Source: Macrotrachela quadricornifera (Eukaryota > Rotifera > Eurotatoria > Philodinida > Philodinidae). From it: a stretch of DNA of 64,000 bases. Positions 47,475-60,546 of the stretch are shown here, piece after piece. The stretch covers positions 675,659-739,658 of the forward strand of contig JAJEKB010021314.1 in assembly GCA_022393335.1 (NCBI GenBank). Reading direction: 5' to 3'. Each line of letters starts with the position of its first letter. The stretch's first letter is position 1. The notes under the pieces were generated by a model that saw only the letters and a program-made list of their open reading frames with translations, was not told the DNA's origin and searched no databases. The position numbers and the translations under genes are program-made.

Positions 47475-49115
47475 TTAGAGAATACGTCGAAATCTTTGTA
47501 CACGATGATTACTTGTATCTGAAACATACAAATTTAATGATGCATCTAGGGCCAGTCCTGCCGGATATGTCAATGTTTGTGATGTTTGTCCATTTGTACT
47601 TGTTATTCCAGCAATAGTACGTGCAGTTGTATTTACTGTTGGATACCGACAGAAGAGTTGGATACGATGGTTATTGTTATCAACGACAAACATATTAGTA
47701 TACGAGTCAACTCTAATAGCAACAGGATAGTAAAGCAAGGTCGAACTACTACCACTATTGCCATTTACACCTGCGACTATATTACCTGTTGAAGAACCTA
47801 CTGTCCATTGTGTAATTGTATGCTGTTGAGAATTCGCGACATAAATAGTACCTGGAGAGACGGATGTATCAACTACAAAGCCTTGTGGTGAATTGAGTTG
47901 ATTAGAACTAGAACCTGCTCCTTGATTACCGGCTACTGCTGATCCATTTTTCCATACAGCTCATTTAGTAAAATCGCAAACATAGATCGATCCATTAAAG
48001 ACTTGAACTCCCCATACTGAATTAAGATTTGACCAACTTGATGAAATTGTTGTTCCTGTTGTACTACCATTGAGAAAAAATTGTATACGATTATTACCTG
48101 AATCGGCAACATAGATATTTTGTGACGAGTCTACAAAGATATCTTTTGGTGTATCAAGAAGAGTTGCTGATGAACCTCTTGTGCCGGTACCCGCAATAGT
48201 TGTACCACTTGTTGCTCCCGGTAGCCATCGCTGAATACGATGATTTTGTGAATCGGCAATATAAAGAATATTAGTTGTTGGATCAACATAAATATTCCAT
48301 GGAGAACTTAATTGATTCAATCCATTGCCTGAGGAACCAGTAACTCCAGCTACTGTCTCGCCAGTTGTATTCCATAACCAAGTTGCACCTGCAAGAATAA
48401 TTAATCATTATTTTCAATTTAAATACAAGGAGATATATTTAAATAACTGACATGTTGGAGTTGCAGTGCTAGTAGTTGTACTTGATGTTGAACTTGTTGA
48501 TGTAGTTGATGTTGATGTGGTTGACGTTGATGTTGTTTTTGAAGTTGTAGTAGACGATGGTGAATTACCTTGAAATACAACAAAAAAAAATCAATTTTAT
48601 TATATTATAATTGTTCTGATACTTGTGCTTGACAAACTTGTATTTGTTATAATAGAAGTAGTACTCGTGTTTTCTGATGTTAACCAAAGTGTGATTACTA
48701 TAGCTAATGCTAATCCAGCTAATAATGAACCAAGTAGAAAACCTTTAATGAAACATGAACACCAATCAGGCCATGAACCACATCTATATTAAGTAACAAT
48801 AATCAAGTTTAGAAAAAAAATAAAAATAAAAACTTTTTCATTTAATTAAGAACTAGGAAAAAACATTACTGATGTTTATTTATTCGAGAAGATGGAAAAG
48901 TACTTTTCTTTTGTTTTTTCATTTAGATAATTGTCGTACCTTCTATTGTTTCGTATTTTTTTTTCTTTAGTATAATCGGTATGATTAGCCCAGGTATCCT
49001 TATTATAGTTGGATGAACGTTGACGAGAATTTGATCGTGACGATTTTGCGATGTTTATGTGTTTATTGGATACATTGAAAGGTGTGTCCCAAATACTCAA
49101 TTGTTTATTATTCAT
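47475..49115 (-). CDS. type II membrane NHL-repeat protein with in-frame TGA
   Basis: The first exon starts at ATG 49115 (MNNKQLSIWD, basic and Asn-rich, cytosolic). The next exon, to about 48608, encodes CGSWPDWCSCFIKGFLLGSL and then a hydrophobic helix LLAGLALAIVITLWL, a signal anchor. A Thr/Ser-rich stalk exon (about 48451-48568) follows. The last exon, from about 48391, encodes six NHL repeats with motifs such as IYVDPTTNILYIADSQNHRIQRW, predicted to form one six-bladed extracellular propeller. An in-frame TGA at 47961-47963 interrupts repeat 3 (CDFTK-stop-AVWKNG). The frame is otherwise intact on both sides to TAA 47475. CGA-to-TGA at the usual Arg would explain it. It is either a recent null allele, a sequencing error or readthrough. 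Exact donor of exon 1 uncertain (after AGAAG or after GAAAA). Confidence 0.8.
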
Positions 49116-49768
49116 TTGAAATAATGATTTAATGGTAGTCGTATTCAGAAAGATAATTAAATTTATATGTAAATATCGAAAGTAAATTTTAAATATTTCT
49201 AGGAGATCTTTCTTTTTTTTTGATTAATAAAAGAATGAAGTAAAAATTTGAATGACTAACAAAAAAACCATATTATTAATTATATTGTATTAGTTCACTC
49301 ACGCCTTATGAGTAGATGTGAGATATGGTTTCAGTACAAATACGAAAATAATCAAAGTATCCATATTGGAATAGGTAAAATCGAATAATGTAATGAAGAA
49401 ATAGAATTTTTTTAGCTTCATGAATATAAGAACAAACGTGATTTCATATTCTATTGCAAAGAAATACAATAGAAATGTGCACAAAAAAAATACATACTTA
49501 TTCTTAAATAAGAATTTTAAGATGAATATAAGTATCTAATCATGTCAAGTATGATATATTATTTTCAATACTTTGAATGTAAGTACTTTAATTTGAAATT
49601 TAATAAAATCCATTTAAATATCTTAATAGATCAGAATAAGAATAAAGAAAACGAATATTCTTTATATTAACAACAGAAAAAAAAAGAATTACATAAAATA
49701 TATATTATATAAAAAAATCAAATAAAAATAATTCAACTACATAGCTATAATTCAAAAAAACGAAAAAA
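49116..49768. other. intergenic region between NHL and nucleotidase genes
   Basis: About 650 bp. AT-rich, with no supported gene. It should contain the promoter of the NHL gene and the 3' UTR of the nucleotidase gene, both on the minus strand. Confidence 0.5.
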
Positions 49769-51481
49769 CTAACATGGTGGATATTTTTGTTTTAAATAAT
49801 CAATTAAACCTTGTGTTTGTGTTTTATTATATTCTTTCCAAATTGTAATTGTTGAAACATTAAATATTGTTTCTTTTAAATAACTTATTGTACCAACTGT
49901 ATAATTAAGGTCACTCTTAGATATATCTATTCCGTCAACTAACCAAGTTTTTCCATTATCGAAAGTATTTACTCCACAAAATGCAAGATATGCTCCACTA
50001 CCTTTCAATGATAAACTATGACTTAATGTAGTAGCAAGATATGATCCAGGAATAGAAAGAGAAAAAAGTTTATCAGGAAAAGGAAGTACACGTAAAATAT
50101 CATATTGTGTAATTTTTCCTCTAAGAATATCATCAATACGTATTGATCCTGAATTAAAAATACCAATTTTTGTTTGATTATTTGCTGTTGATTGTAAAAT
50201 ACTTTCACATGTATAATTAGTTAATAAAGTTGGAAAATTTCTTACTGATGCTGAACGTCCATCTAATTCCATAGCTTGTGGTAAACAAGATACAGTTTGT
50301 TTTGGTTGAAAACCCATTTGTTCAAAACCTTCTATACCTAAATTATACCAATAATTAACAACATCAGCTGTTTTTTGTTCTTCTTCTAATTCAGAATTTA
50401 TTTGTGTTAATGTATGATAAACACGAAAACGTTTTGTATCAATATTAAAAGCACATCGATGTATATAAACAGTAAATGCATTTGCATCAGCTTTTGCTAT
50501 TGGAATATAATGTGAACCACGTAATAAAAAATAATCTTCATGTTCATGTCCACCTAATATTAAATTTATTTCAGGTATATTTTCTGCAAGTTGAATATCT
50601 ATATTTAAATCTAAATGTGTTAATGCAATTAAAACATCATATTTAATATTTGAAATTGATCGAAGAAATTCTTTAACAAATGGTATAAGTGATGTTTGAT
50701 TTACTATATTTATATATTGTTTATCAACATCAATTGTTAAACCAATTAAAAGTATACGTATATCTTTAATTAATAATATTTTATATCGAATACTTGTTGA
50801 AAATGATTGATTAGTTCCTAATTCAAATACATTTGTAGCAATCCAAATAAATTTTGATTCATTCATTCGAGCAATTAATTCTTTTTTATCTAAATCAAAT
50901 TCATGATTACCATATGTAACAAAATCTATTCCTAATGTATTCATAGCTGCAATCATTTGTCGTCCATTTAGTGTTGTACCATTTATTTTTGATTGACTTA
51001 ATGCTGATGGTGAAAGAAAATCTCCAGATAATATTGTATATGTTTCAGAATTTTCTTCTAATAATATTTTTCTAACATGAGCAACACGAGCTAAACCACC
51101 TTTACGTCCTTCATCTAATGGTAACATTTCATAAACATCATTTAATTGTAATAGTGTCCATTGTATATATCTTCCATCATTAGGTAAACGAATAGGAAAA
51201 CCTATTGTACCATGTTCAACTGCATATATGAAATTATTTACAGTTTTTGAACGACTCCATAAAATTCCAAATGTAATTGTTGTTATTAATAGACTAATTA
51301 ATATTAAAGATAATACAATAAAAATTATTAAAGAATTTCTTGTTGAAAATATTTTTGACCATTTTGAATTTAAATTCAATGTCTAAATATAAATAAATAT
51401 AGTTTAATTATATATCGAGAATTATTCAATTAAAGATATTTTTGATTTATTTCAAATACATACTCTAATTTCATTTGACAT
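49769..51481 (-). CDS. membrane-anchored 5'-nucleotidase-like metallophosphatase
   Basis: Two exons (51464-51481 encoding MSNEIR, and 49769-51382) give 543 aa. An uncleaved signal anchor (about residues 24-47) is followed by the calcineurin-like metallophosphatase domain: LQLNDVYE (Asp88), GGLARV, SGDFLSPS (Asp127), YGNHEFD (Asn165-His166), THLD (His262) and GGHEHE (His285, His287). The C-terminal 5'-nucleotidase domain includes NFPTLLTNY and NSGSIRIDDI. This is the UshA/CD73 fold that hydrolyses nucleotides or related phosphoesters outside the cell. Motif 1 is DVY where most relatives have D-x-H. The same NDVYE form is, from memory, common in a bacterial and protist subgroup, so altered metal coordination or an acquired origin is possible. 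Codon use resembles neighbouring genes. The upstream ATG was preferred over the TTG that opens the long exon. Confidence 0.87.
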
Positions 51482-51978
51482 TATATATTATATATATAAA
51501 AAAAAATTCTCGAGGTTTATCGTATTGTCATTTAATGTGGATTATATGAAAGAGCAAAGATTGTATTACTATCTCTATGTTATTACTCGTGATATACTGA
51601 ATAAACTGATAAGTTACTATATTTATCAAAGAACAAAAAAAAAAAAAAATCTTTATATTTATTTAAGATATCTCTCTCTAGAAATTGCTAATGAATAACT
51701 ACACATTAACAAGAACGATTGTTTACATTAAAAACAAAAAGGATTTGATACTTTTTCTAAAAGATATCTATCCTATCTTAAAAATCAGATATATATATCA
51801 CATTTCATTTTAATAAAATAAACTCAGTTTGGCAGTAAAATTTTGAAAAAAAAGTTTTGCTAAATTTAAAAATAAATTCTTGAAACTAACAAGAAAAAAC
51901 AAACATAATTTGCTTATGTAGTTTTCAAGGTAGATAAGATATTTTTTCAGAAAAAGAGTTCAAAAAATCCTTTTAATA

Positions 51979-52391
51979 CATAGAGTCGTCAAAAAGTTTT
52001 CGGAATAGTAGTCTAATTTTTTATTCCTCTTATTGGTCTATTCTAGTAGCGACATCTGTAACTGCTATACAAATTCATGATAAATTAATTTTTGATTATA
52101 GATCAGATGTTGTTTCATATCGTACAGTTACTCATTGGATTCATCGATCTTCGAGTGAATAAGAGTCGTTGGAAGATGATCCTCGAAAGGGTCGTTCCAG
52201 GTCTTTCAAACGTTTGGCTAAAGCGTTATCCAGGGAGTTGCATTCAAAACCTATTCAACAATATCGAAAGATACTGTAGAAGTGGATTTAAAAGATGAAA
52301 CTTTGTATTGAACATTCGATGTAAAAAGTTTAGTAAAATCTTTTGTTTTTGAATAAATATTTAAAAGTCCGAGAACTTATTGACTATCCTG
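51979..52391 (+). mobile_element. internally deleted mariner element
   Basis: Flanked by TA (51977-51978, 52392-52393). The ends share GTCAAAAAGTTTTCGGA versus GTCAATAAGTTCTCGGA in inverted orientation. On the plus strand an N-terminal transposase relic is readable: RTVTHWIHR then SLEDDPRKGR, which matches the mariner helix-turn-helix and EDDPRSGRP linker. A frameshift or stop separates the two, and the catalytic domain is deleted. The open frame at 52092-52298 is a shifted shadow. Confidence 0.78.
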
Positions 52392-53320
52392 TATATATAG
52401 TATCGAAAGGATTGAACTGCTAATAAGTAATATTTTCCCATTGAATGATTTATCTCAAATCCACTTCTAAAATTAAATGAAAGAAAAATTCATTAGAAAT
52501 ACTGCTTTTAAACTACTTAGTTACACAAGAGCTAACTCAGATTTTTGCATTGATTTCGAATATGATATTATGTTAAAGTAAAATTGAGTTCTTTTTGACG
52601 GAATTCTACTGAATATTGGCCGAAAAACAATACAATCACATTTGAAGAAAGCTAATTTCATAAATTTTTAAAAAGCCTATCAAATAAATACAGCCAAAAC
52701 TTTTGTTATTTCAATTTTTAAATTCGAGCATCTATCGAAAAATGAACGTTTTCAATTTTGAATGAATAACACAGGTCTATGTAGAATATGCGATAGTTTA
52801 GCCAATATTTATTTAGACGATTAGGATTATTACAAATACCGGCAAGACTTATTTATAATTTTCTAACATAATAAGAATCAAAATAAAGAAATCATTCTAT
52901 TGACTTTATTTTATCGTTAAAAATCGTTTCAATATATTTATCAACAACAGATAATGAAATTATATTAAATTTGCTTTTTATATCAACGACACTTTAGCAA
53001 ATAGTTATATATTGGTATAGATTATATTTATCTTGTATTTACCATCCAGGGAAGCCAGTTTAAAACAATTAGTATCTGTATTTTTTATTTTCTAATCTAT
53101 TATGCTATCTCAGCTAAGCCATGTTTATTAAATCTAAATGAACTATTAGATGGAAAAAATTAAGCAATTCTCTATTCATTTATCAGTTGAACATTTTCAT
53201 TGTATTACAAAAACATTCTGTGAATTAAATCCTTTTCTTCTTAAAGAGTCACAATATAAATACTCGAAATAATATGACTAAAATGTCTGTTATTATCACT
53301 AGAGAGCTAAGATTTTCTTT

Positions 53321-53369
53321 TTTTGTTTATAGACATTTTTTGTTTATAGACATTTTTTGTTTATAGACA
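53321..53369 (+). repeat. 17-bp tandem repeat, three copies
   Basis: Three consecutive units of TAGACATTTTTTGTTTA (the first slightly diverged) about 130 bp upstream of the MAM gene start. Confidence 0.85.
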
Positions 53370-53493
53370 AATGTTTTCAAAGAGTTAAATTCGTCATATT
53401 CTACTAATCTGTATACAAAATATGATCTTGATAAAATTTTTCTACATATCTGTTGATTAATAAGTTAGGTATTTTAGTTTTTAAACAAGAATC

Positions 53494-56400
53494 ATGAAGC
53501 ACTTTATTTTCTTGTTCCTATTTCTATACATTATTGGTATTGCTGGTATGTTCATTAAACTAATTTTTTAAAAGAAAAAAATAATAAAATATTATTTTCT
53601 TTTTCTTTTAAGGTCAATCAAACATTGTCAAACAAGATTTATATGTAGATTTAGAGTGGATAAATGATCGTAATAATAGTCAAAATTTACAATGGCATCA
53701 ATTCTTCTCTATCTCAACAAGTAGTTATTTCTGTATGACTCGATATAAATATATTATTGATTTATTTAACAGACAAACGATCATTTGTTTTAATGTTTTC
53801 TAATAATAAAAAATTTCATTATCATTTGAACAAAATCATGCTCGTCTAATAGGCACTACAAATTTATCTTCACAAGATTCATCATCATGTCTCACTTTTA
53901 GCTATCAAATGATAAGTAATAAATCGAATAAATTATCACTTTTTGTTAATAATCAATCTATTTGGCATCATCAATTACCACAAGGGCGAAGGTTTTATAT
54001 ATATGAATCTATAAAAAAAAGAATATTTATATTCATCTAGTTTGACTCAAATTCAATTGAATATTTCATCAACAAAATCAGTTGGTTCATCACGAATGGC
54101 AACTGATATTATTTTTGATGGGCAATTAACAGACAATGTACAAATTCATTTAGAAAATATCTTAATTATTCATCACCCATGTCCTTCAAGTAAGATTATT
54201 TATGCTGTTATATAAATATATTTTTTTTAAAATAGTCTTTTATTTAGCATCAACAAAATTACTTACTAAACGTTCATTAGCTGTCCAATCTTCTCATTTA
54301 CAATCAGTTCGATCAGTAATACCAAGAACTGTTACAGATTATGATTGTGCATTTGAACAAGATATGTGCGGTTGGACACAAGGTCAAAACGTTACTCTTG
54401 ATTGGTTTCGTGAACAACCGGCAACAAATAACTTAGCTGGTATTGTGGGTCCATCAACTGATCATACATATGGAAATGAAACTGGTTATTATATTACAAC
54501 AAGATTGTCAATTCCTATTATCAGTTTTGAAGAGATTGATATATCACGTTTAGTTAGTCCACGTTTATCCGATAATGTATCAAGTACAATGTGTACTGAG
54601 TGGTGGTATATGATGTATGATACAACTGATACTCAATTAAATGTTTATTTAATTTTTAATGAAGATTTTACTTCAACAAAAAGTAATTGGAGACGATCAG
54701 GTGATCAAGGACGTCATTGGCAACATAGTCAATTACAAATTGAACCAGGAACGAATATAACACGTATTATGTATGAAGTTGTTGCAGTATGGAATATTCG
54801 ATCAGAAGTATCATTAGATGATCTTAAACTTATTGATGGTCCTTGTATCAAACTAGATTTTTATTCAATTAATTGCACATTTGAAGAAGATAATATTTGT
54901 GGATATCATTTAGATCTAACTGGACAATTAGCATGGGCCAGACAAAATGGTTCAACACCAACAGACTTGACTGGTCCTAGTGAAGGTAAAAATTAATTTT
55001 CTTATTTTTCTTCTTTCTTTCTTGTATTCATAATTTATATTCTAGATCATACACTTCAAACATCACAGGGTTATTATATGTTTATTGGTACGTATAAATT
55101 TGAAAAAAAAATTCATATATAAATAATATCTTTTTTTTCTTTGTTAGAATCATCAAAACCACAAAAACCTGATGATAAGGCACGATTAATTTCACCTGGT
55201 GTACAACCAGCCTATGGTCGTTGTTTGGAATTTTGGTATCATATGTATGGTCGAAATATTGGTCAATTAAATGTTTATTCCGCTACATCTAATAGTAGTG
55301 TAGGTACACTTCTTTGGTCACCTGGTGGTGCTAATGTTGGTGATGTATGGCGTAAAGCACATGTTTCAACTGAATATACAGTATCATTTAATATTATATT
55401 CGAAGGTGTTGTTGGTAATGGTACAGAAGTAAGTTGTACATATTTTAATTTTCTTTTTTTTAATATGTTAGGGTGATATTGCTATTGATGATGTTAAACG
55501 TTTGGCTATATCATGTAAAGAACCAAATAATTGTGATTTCGAAGATAATACATTTTGTGCATGAGAAAATGTTAAAAAAACTGATCAATTTGATTGGGAA
55601 ATCACTAGTGGTTCATCATCAGCTACAGGACTTAGCGGTAAAATAATAAAAATTATTATAGAATTTTTGTTTTTTTTATAACAGGCCCATTGTGTGATCA
55701 TACACTTCAAACCCAATGTGGTTCTTATGCATTTATTGATACAAATAACAATCGAAAAGTAAATGATACAGCTCAAATTATTGCACAATCAATGCTTGAT
55801 ACTGGTTCAAATGGCATGTGTATTGAATTTTTCTATTATATGTAAATATTGAATTAAATTAATATTATTATAAATTAAATAGTAACGAAGCTTTTTATAT
55901 TAAAGATTATATGATCAGATATATAATGAGCTTCTTTCGATTTTTGTCTTTTAGTTTCCTAAAATATTCTATCTATCTGAATTCTAAAAGAAAAAAAGAA
56001 ATTTATTAAAAAATTTTCTTTAGGTTTGGTAATAATATTGGTATATTAACTGTTTATTTACAAAAAGAAGGTTTTCAACCGATAGCTATGTGGCAATTAT
56101 CAGGTCATCAAGATGATATTTGGTTTCAAGGAACAGTTGGTTTTATTGTAAATTCTGATCATTCAATAATAATCGAAGGTAAAGTAACGGAAAAGGATGA
56201 AGGTAATATAGGTATTAATGATATATCAATAACAAATGGATATTGTGCAACATTTCCAGCATTTGCTATACCAAATGATGGTTTAAGAACACAACCACCA
56301 CGATTAACAACGGAAATGGTAGTTGAGATATATATAATTTTTCTTCTTACTTTTTTTTTTAAGAACAACTCCAGCACATGCACCATCATCATATGATTGT

Positions 56401-58966
56401 GATTTTGAAAATGATACATGTTCATCATGAACAATAAATTCTAAACCTGAACTTAGGTGGATACGTGTTGATGGTGCAACTTCTTCACAAGAAGATGCAC
56501 ATAATCCAATATACGATCATACATTAAATCAAACACAGGGATATTATCTTTTACTTAAACCAAATAAAGCAACACCATTTCCTAATGTAGATAAAAAAAT
56601 TAAAGTTAACTTTTATTTCTTAAAAATCTATTTTATTTTTATTATAGAGCAATATTTCAAGTCAATTTCGTAGTTCATCAATAACTAATAATCGTCAATG
56701 TTTAGAATTTTGGTATTTTATGTATGGTCCACATATTGGTACATTAAACGTTCAAAAACTTTCTGATAGCACATTTTATGAATTACGATGGACAACAACA
56801 GGCGGAAAAGGTTATGAGTGGTATCATGCACAAGTTAATCTTCAAGGAACAAGCAATTCACAACAATATAATGTTTGTTCTTTTACTTGACATAAAACCA
56901 ATAGTTTTTTTTTTGTAGATTGTTATTGAAGGAATATGGTCAGCAGATAATCGTGGTTCAATTGCTATTTATGATATTACTCTTCTTAATAATACATGTC
57001 GAACAACATCTGATCAATGTGATTTTGATTCTGATGATACAATTTGTGGTATGATAGAGAAAAAAAAAGTTTTTTTTTATATCAAAAATTATGTTGTTTT
57101 TTTTTAGGATTTCAATATGGTTCAACAGGACAATTGAATTGGACGCGCGCTTTAGCATCTGGTGTTCAACAAGGTATTAATCCAAATATCGATCATACAA
57201 CTCAAACCAAAGAAAGTTATTACATGTTAGTTGAAGGAAAAAATCGTAATGCCAATGATCGTGCCTTACTTTTAACACCAATTCACGATCGTACAGCAGG
57301 TTCATATTTACATTTTTGGTATTTCTAACATGTATTTTCATATCAAATGAAATTAAATGTTTATTTATTATCTTCACCAAATACAATTCTTTGGTCTCAT
57401 AATAGTAGTTTAGCTAACAATTGGTTATATGCACAAATAAATATAAATAGCCCTAGTCAATCATGGCAAGCAGTATTTGAAGGTCAAGTTTTAGTATCAA
57501 ATACCGATGGTAGTATTGCTATTGATGATGTATCGATTACAAGAGGTTTATGTCCAAAACCAGGAGATTGTACATTTGAAAATGATTTATCTGATTGGAC
57601 TAGTATTGTTACTGATACAAATATGGAATGGATGATTGGACAAGGTATACATACATTTGGAATTGGACCAGAAATAGGTATGATAGAATAAAATATACGA
57701 AATTAATTTTTAAGAATTATTTGTTTATTATTTTTTGTACTATTTTGAATAGATCATACGACAAATACAGGACAAGGAAAATATTTATTGATTAAATCAT
57801 TTTGGCCAACAATAGCGAGTGATCGTGCACAAATACAAAGTGTTGTTTTTAATGAAACAAATGGAGAACATAGATGTTTTAGATTTTGGTATTACATGTA
57901 AGTTTATATCTTTTGATAAAATCGATTATTGATGGTTTTTGTTTTTCTTATTAGGTATGGTGTTTCTGTTGGAACATTGAATATTTATCTTTTCAATGGT
58001 TCATATACACGTTTATGGTCTTTATCAGGTGATCATGGTAATAAATGGCATGAAGGACAAGTTTCATATGTTTCATCGATTTCACATCAAATTATTGTTG
58101 AAGGTATTGCTGGAAATGATTCTTTAGTAAGAATAATTTTGATTGCTTATGCACATTTAAATTTCATATTTTGTTTTTATTATGTAGGACATTATTGCAA
58201 TTGATGATTTTACATTTACAACAAGTAATTGTTCAACTCGACCAATAAATGATGCATTACCAACAATGGAAACATTAGTTTCAATGATAACATCAGCAGT
58301 AGAAGACTCAACAACAATGATGCTATTGACAACATCCCATACAGATTTTTCAATAACCCCATTTCACACAGATCAGTCGACAATAACACCTAACAAAGAG
58401 CCATTAACAACAAACAAATCGAGTACTCATGTGCCAACAACTCAGACGATGCCTATAACAATAACAAGAATACATCTTGGTAATATTTTGTTTCTTATTT
58501 TTCAAGGACAACTACGCTCTTCGTTGTTTCTTTATAGGATGTCTTACATTTCCTTGTTACAACGGTGGTACTTGCAATCCACATTCGACTCAAGCACATC
58601 AATCAATATGCATGTAAGCATGAAGAGTTTTGAATTATTCTTCATAATGCATTTTTGTATTTAAATTGTTCATGTTTTACCCTATATGTGCATCAGACTT
58701 TAATGGTGAACATTGTGAAAGCAAAAAATCATCGACGAGTAATCATTGTATAAAAGCTTTATTTTATCGATTGAAAATTGATTTTATCTTGATTATTTTT
58801 TGTTTCTCTAGTGGGCATTATTCTGGGAAGTATTTTTGGTGGGATAACACTGATTGTAATTATTGTGGTAGGATTTATTTATCTTCGACCTCGATTTTGT
58901 GGAGTAAGATTTAGATTATATGCTTTGAACAGAATCAATTTTGCGTCTTTCTTTTAGCAACCTTAA
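53494..58966 (+). pseudogene. multi-MAM, EGF, single-pass membrane protein gene with several in-frame stops
   Basis: The signal peptide exon (53494-53545, MKHFIFLFLFLYIIGIAG) is followed by about seven MAM domains, opening near 53613 (degenerate), 54345 (CAFEQDMCGW), 54885 (CTFEEDNICGY), 55530 (CDFEDNTFC), 56398 (CDFENDTC), 57020 (CDFDSDDTIC) and 57568 (CTFENDLSDW). A Thr-rich stalk (58200-58480), an EGF-like domain (CLTFPCYNGGTC ... FNGEHC) and a transmembrane helix (LGIILGSIFGGITLIVIIVV, about 58810-58880) follow; stop at 58964. MAM/EGF ectodomains serve cell adhesion or receptor roles. Lesions: TGA at 55562-55564 and at 56425-56427, both where MAM domains have Trp; TAA at 57326-57328 with small indels; unreadable splice junctions in MAM1 (around 53760-53830) and before the second EGF half (about 58678). 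Introns recur at homologous positions in several MAMs. Probably a decaying gene, unless stops are recoded or edited. Confidence 0.75.
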
Positions 58967-60546
58967 TGCAAATACTCTTTTACTTCATATTTATATTTAC
59001 TGAATTCATTCAATCTTCAATACAGTTGTGACAGCAATGATTAATGCATAAACATTGATATACACAGTCAAAAGTTTTCTTTTTTCATTTATTATATAAT
59101 AATGATAAATAGAGAATGTTCTTTTCACATACACTTCCTTCCTCGTATTGAAAAGCAAGTACAGCTTTTACTTTTAAAAAAGCTTTAATGCCATAGTTCA
59201 TAGGATGTCAAGTGATGATTCATTTATATGATGATTGTTCAAAACTGTTTGTCAAAATTTTTGTGATGTATTAATTCAATTCTATTTGAGATTAAAGATG
59301 ACGGAAATGTGTTTGATTTGTATCTGAATGCTAAATAAATAGAGGAGTTATTATCACTGTTGTTTTCTTAGCTTTAGATTTTATATTCAAGAAATATGTA
59401 TGATACTATTCTCTATTCGGTAGTGCTAAACTTGAAAGTTAAATGCAAATCTTCAACTATTTGTTTTGTGCATGTGTTTTGCCTTACCTTCATGCAGACT
59501 TGTGCCTGTTTTTTCCTCATCTTCACTTTCAACCTGTCTTGTATCCGTATTTCGCATCTACTCTCATATAAGTCTGCTTCTTTTCTGCGTGAACAATTGA
59601 ATACTTGAATTCAACTTTCAAATTTGACATGTATGATTTCATGTAAGCTATCATCTGTTGACATAAAGACATGTTCAATCATAATCATGCTTTTGTTCCA
59701 GATACTAGAATGTTTAGAATAATATAATAACAAAATCTGCTACGATCTATACAGGATTGCAATGGAACAAAAAAATCACTTTTTTGATATATTTTCTTGA
59801 AAGAAATACATGAAATATTGCTCCAATATTTTGTCGACACCTTACTGAACAAAAGATTGATCGATGGTGTAAACAAAAAATTGAGATCTCTGATTTGGCA
59901 AAATCGATCTTGGGCCAGGTGGACTGACTCATAAACTTTCTGCACTATTTGAACGTTCACTAGGAATGGTCATTATTAACATATTCGTGATGGTTTGATT
60001 TTTTCAAAAAATAGTTTCAAAGAATTTATTTTCGTATGCATTCACCTACTAATAAATAGACCAGTTTCCTTTCTCAGTATATACTAACAGTTCTTTTTCT
60101 TATTTGTATTACCACATATATGGTCCTCTTTTAGTAGCAAACAACTTCATTACCAGTGATCTTCTTGCAAAACGTTTTTTTATAAAATGACATGTATATT
60201 ATTGAAGTATTGAGAGGTAGCGTCCTAGATACGAAGATATAGCTGTTTTAAAAAATCACAAGCGTGGTGACGTCTATGAATTTCAAAGCAACGACAACAT
60301 AAATTTGAGCAAGTGAAAAGATAAAAGAGATATTTTCAAGATATCTATAAAGTCATTGCATATACTGTAACTGCACTGGATTCTAGGAAAACTAACAAAT
60401 TAAATAAGCGCATCTCACATCAGCATGAACTATCCGTAAACAACAGTAAATCAATAAAAAAAGGTGATTTTAGAGAGATCCAACATTTTTCATATACAAA
60501 TACCAGTAAATAATACAGATATGAATATATTACAGAACGTCTTTAA
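58967..60546. other. intergenic region
   Basis: 1.6 kb without a supported gene. Overlapping minus open frames at 59685-59960 and a plus frame at 59396-59608 carry no signature I trust. Confidence 0.5.

Larger units (their letters stand above)
51482..53493. other. intergenic region between divergent nucleotidase and MAM genes
   Basis: 2 kb between divergently transcribed genes. It holds the mariner remnant at 51979-52391 and a small tandem repeat at 53321-53369. Otherwise AT-rich without a supported gene. Confidence 0.6.

Noticed and set aside
50023..50208. Hydrophobic minus-strand frame inside the nucleotidase gene
   Set aside because: Alternative frame of an intact coding exon.
56159..56434. 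His/Met-rich minus-strand frame opposite the MAM gene
   Set aside because: Antisense of a MAM exon and intron; composition reflects the complementary repeats.
59685..59960. Possible transposase fragment on the minus strand
   Set aside because: Read in all frames, no catalytic or DNA-binding motif held up; left as unassigned intergenic sequence.
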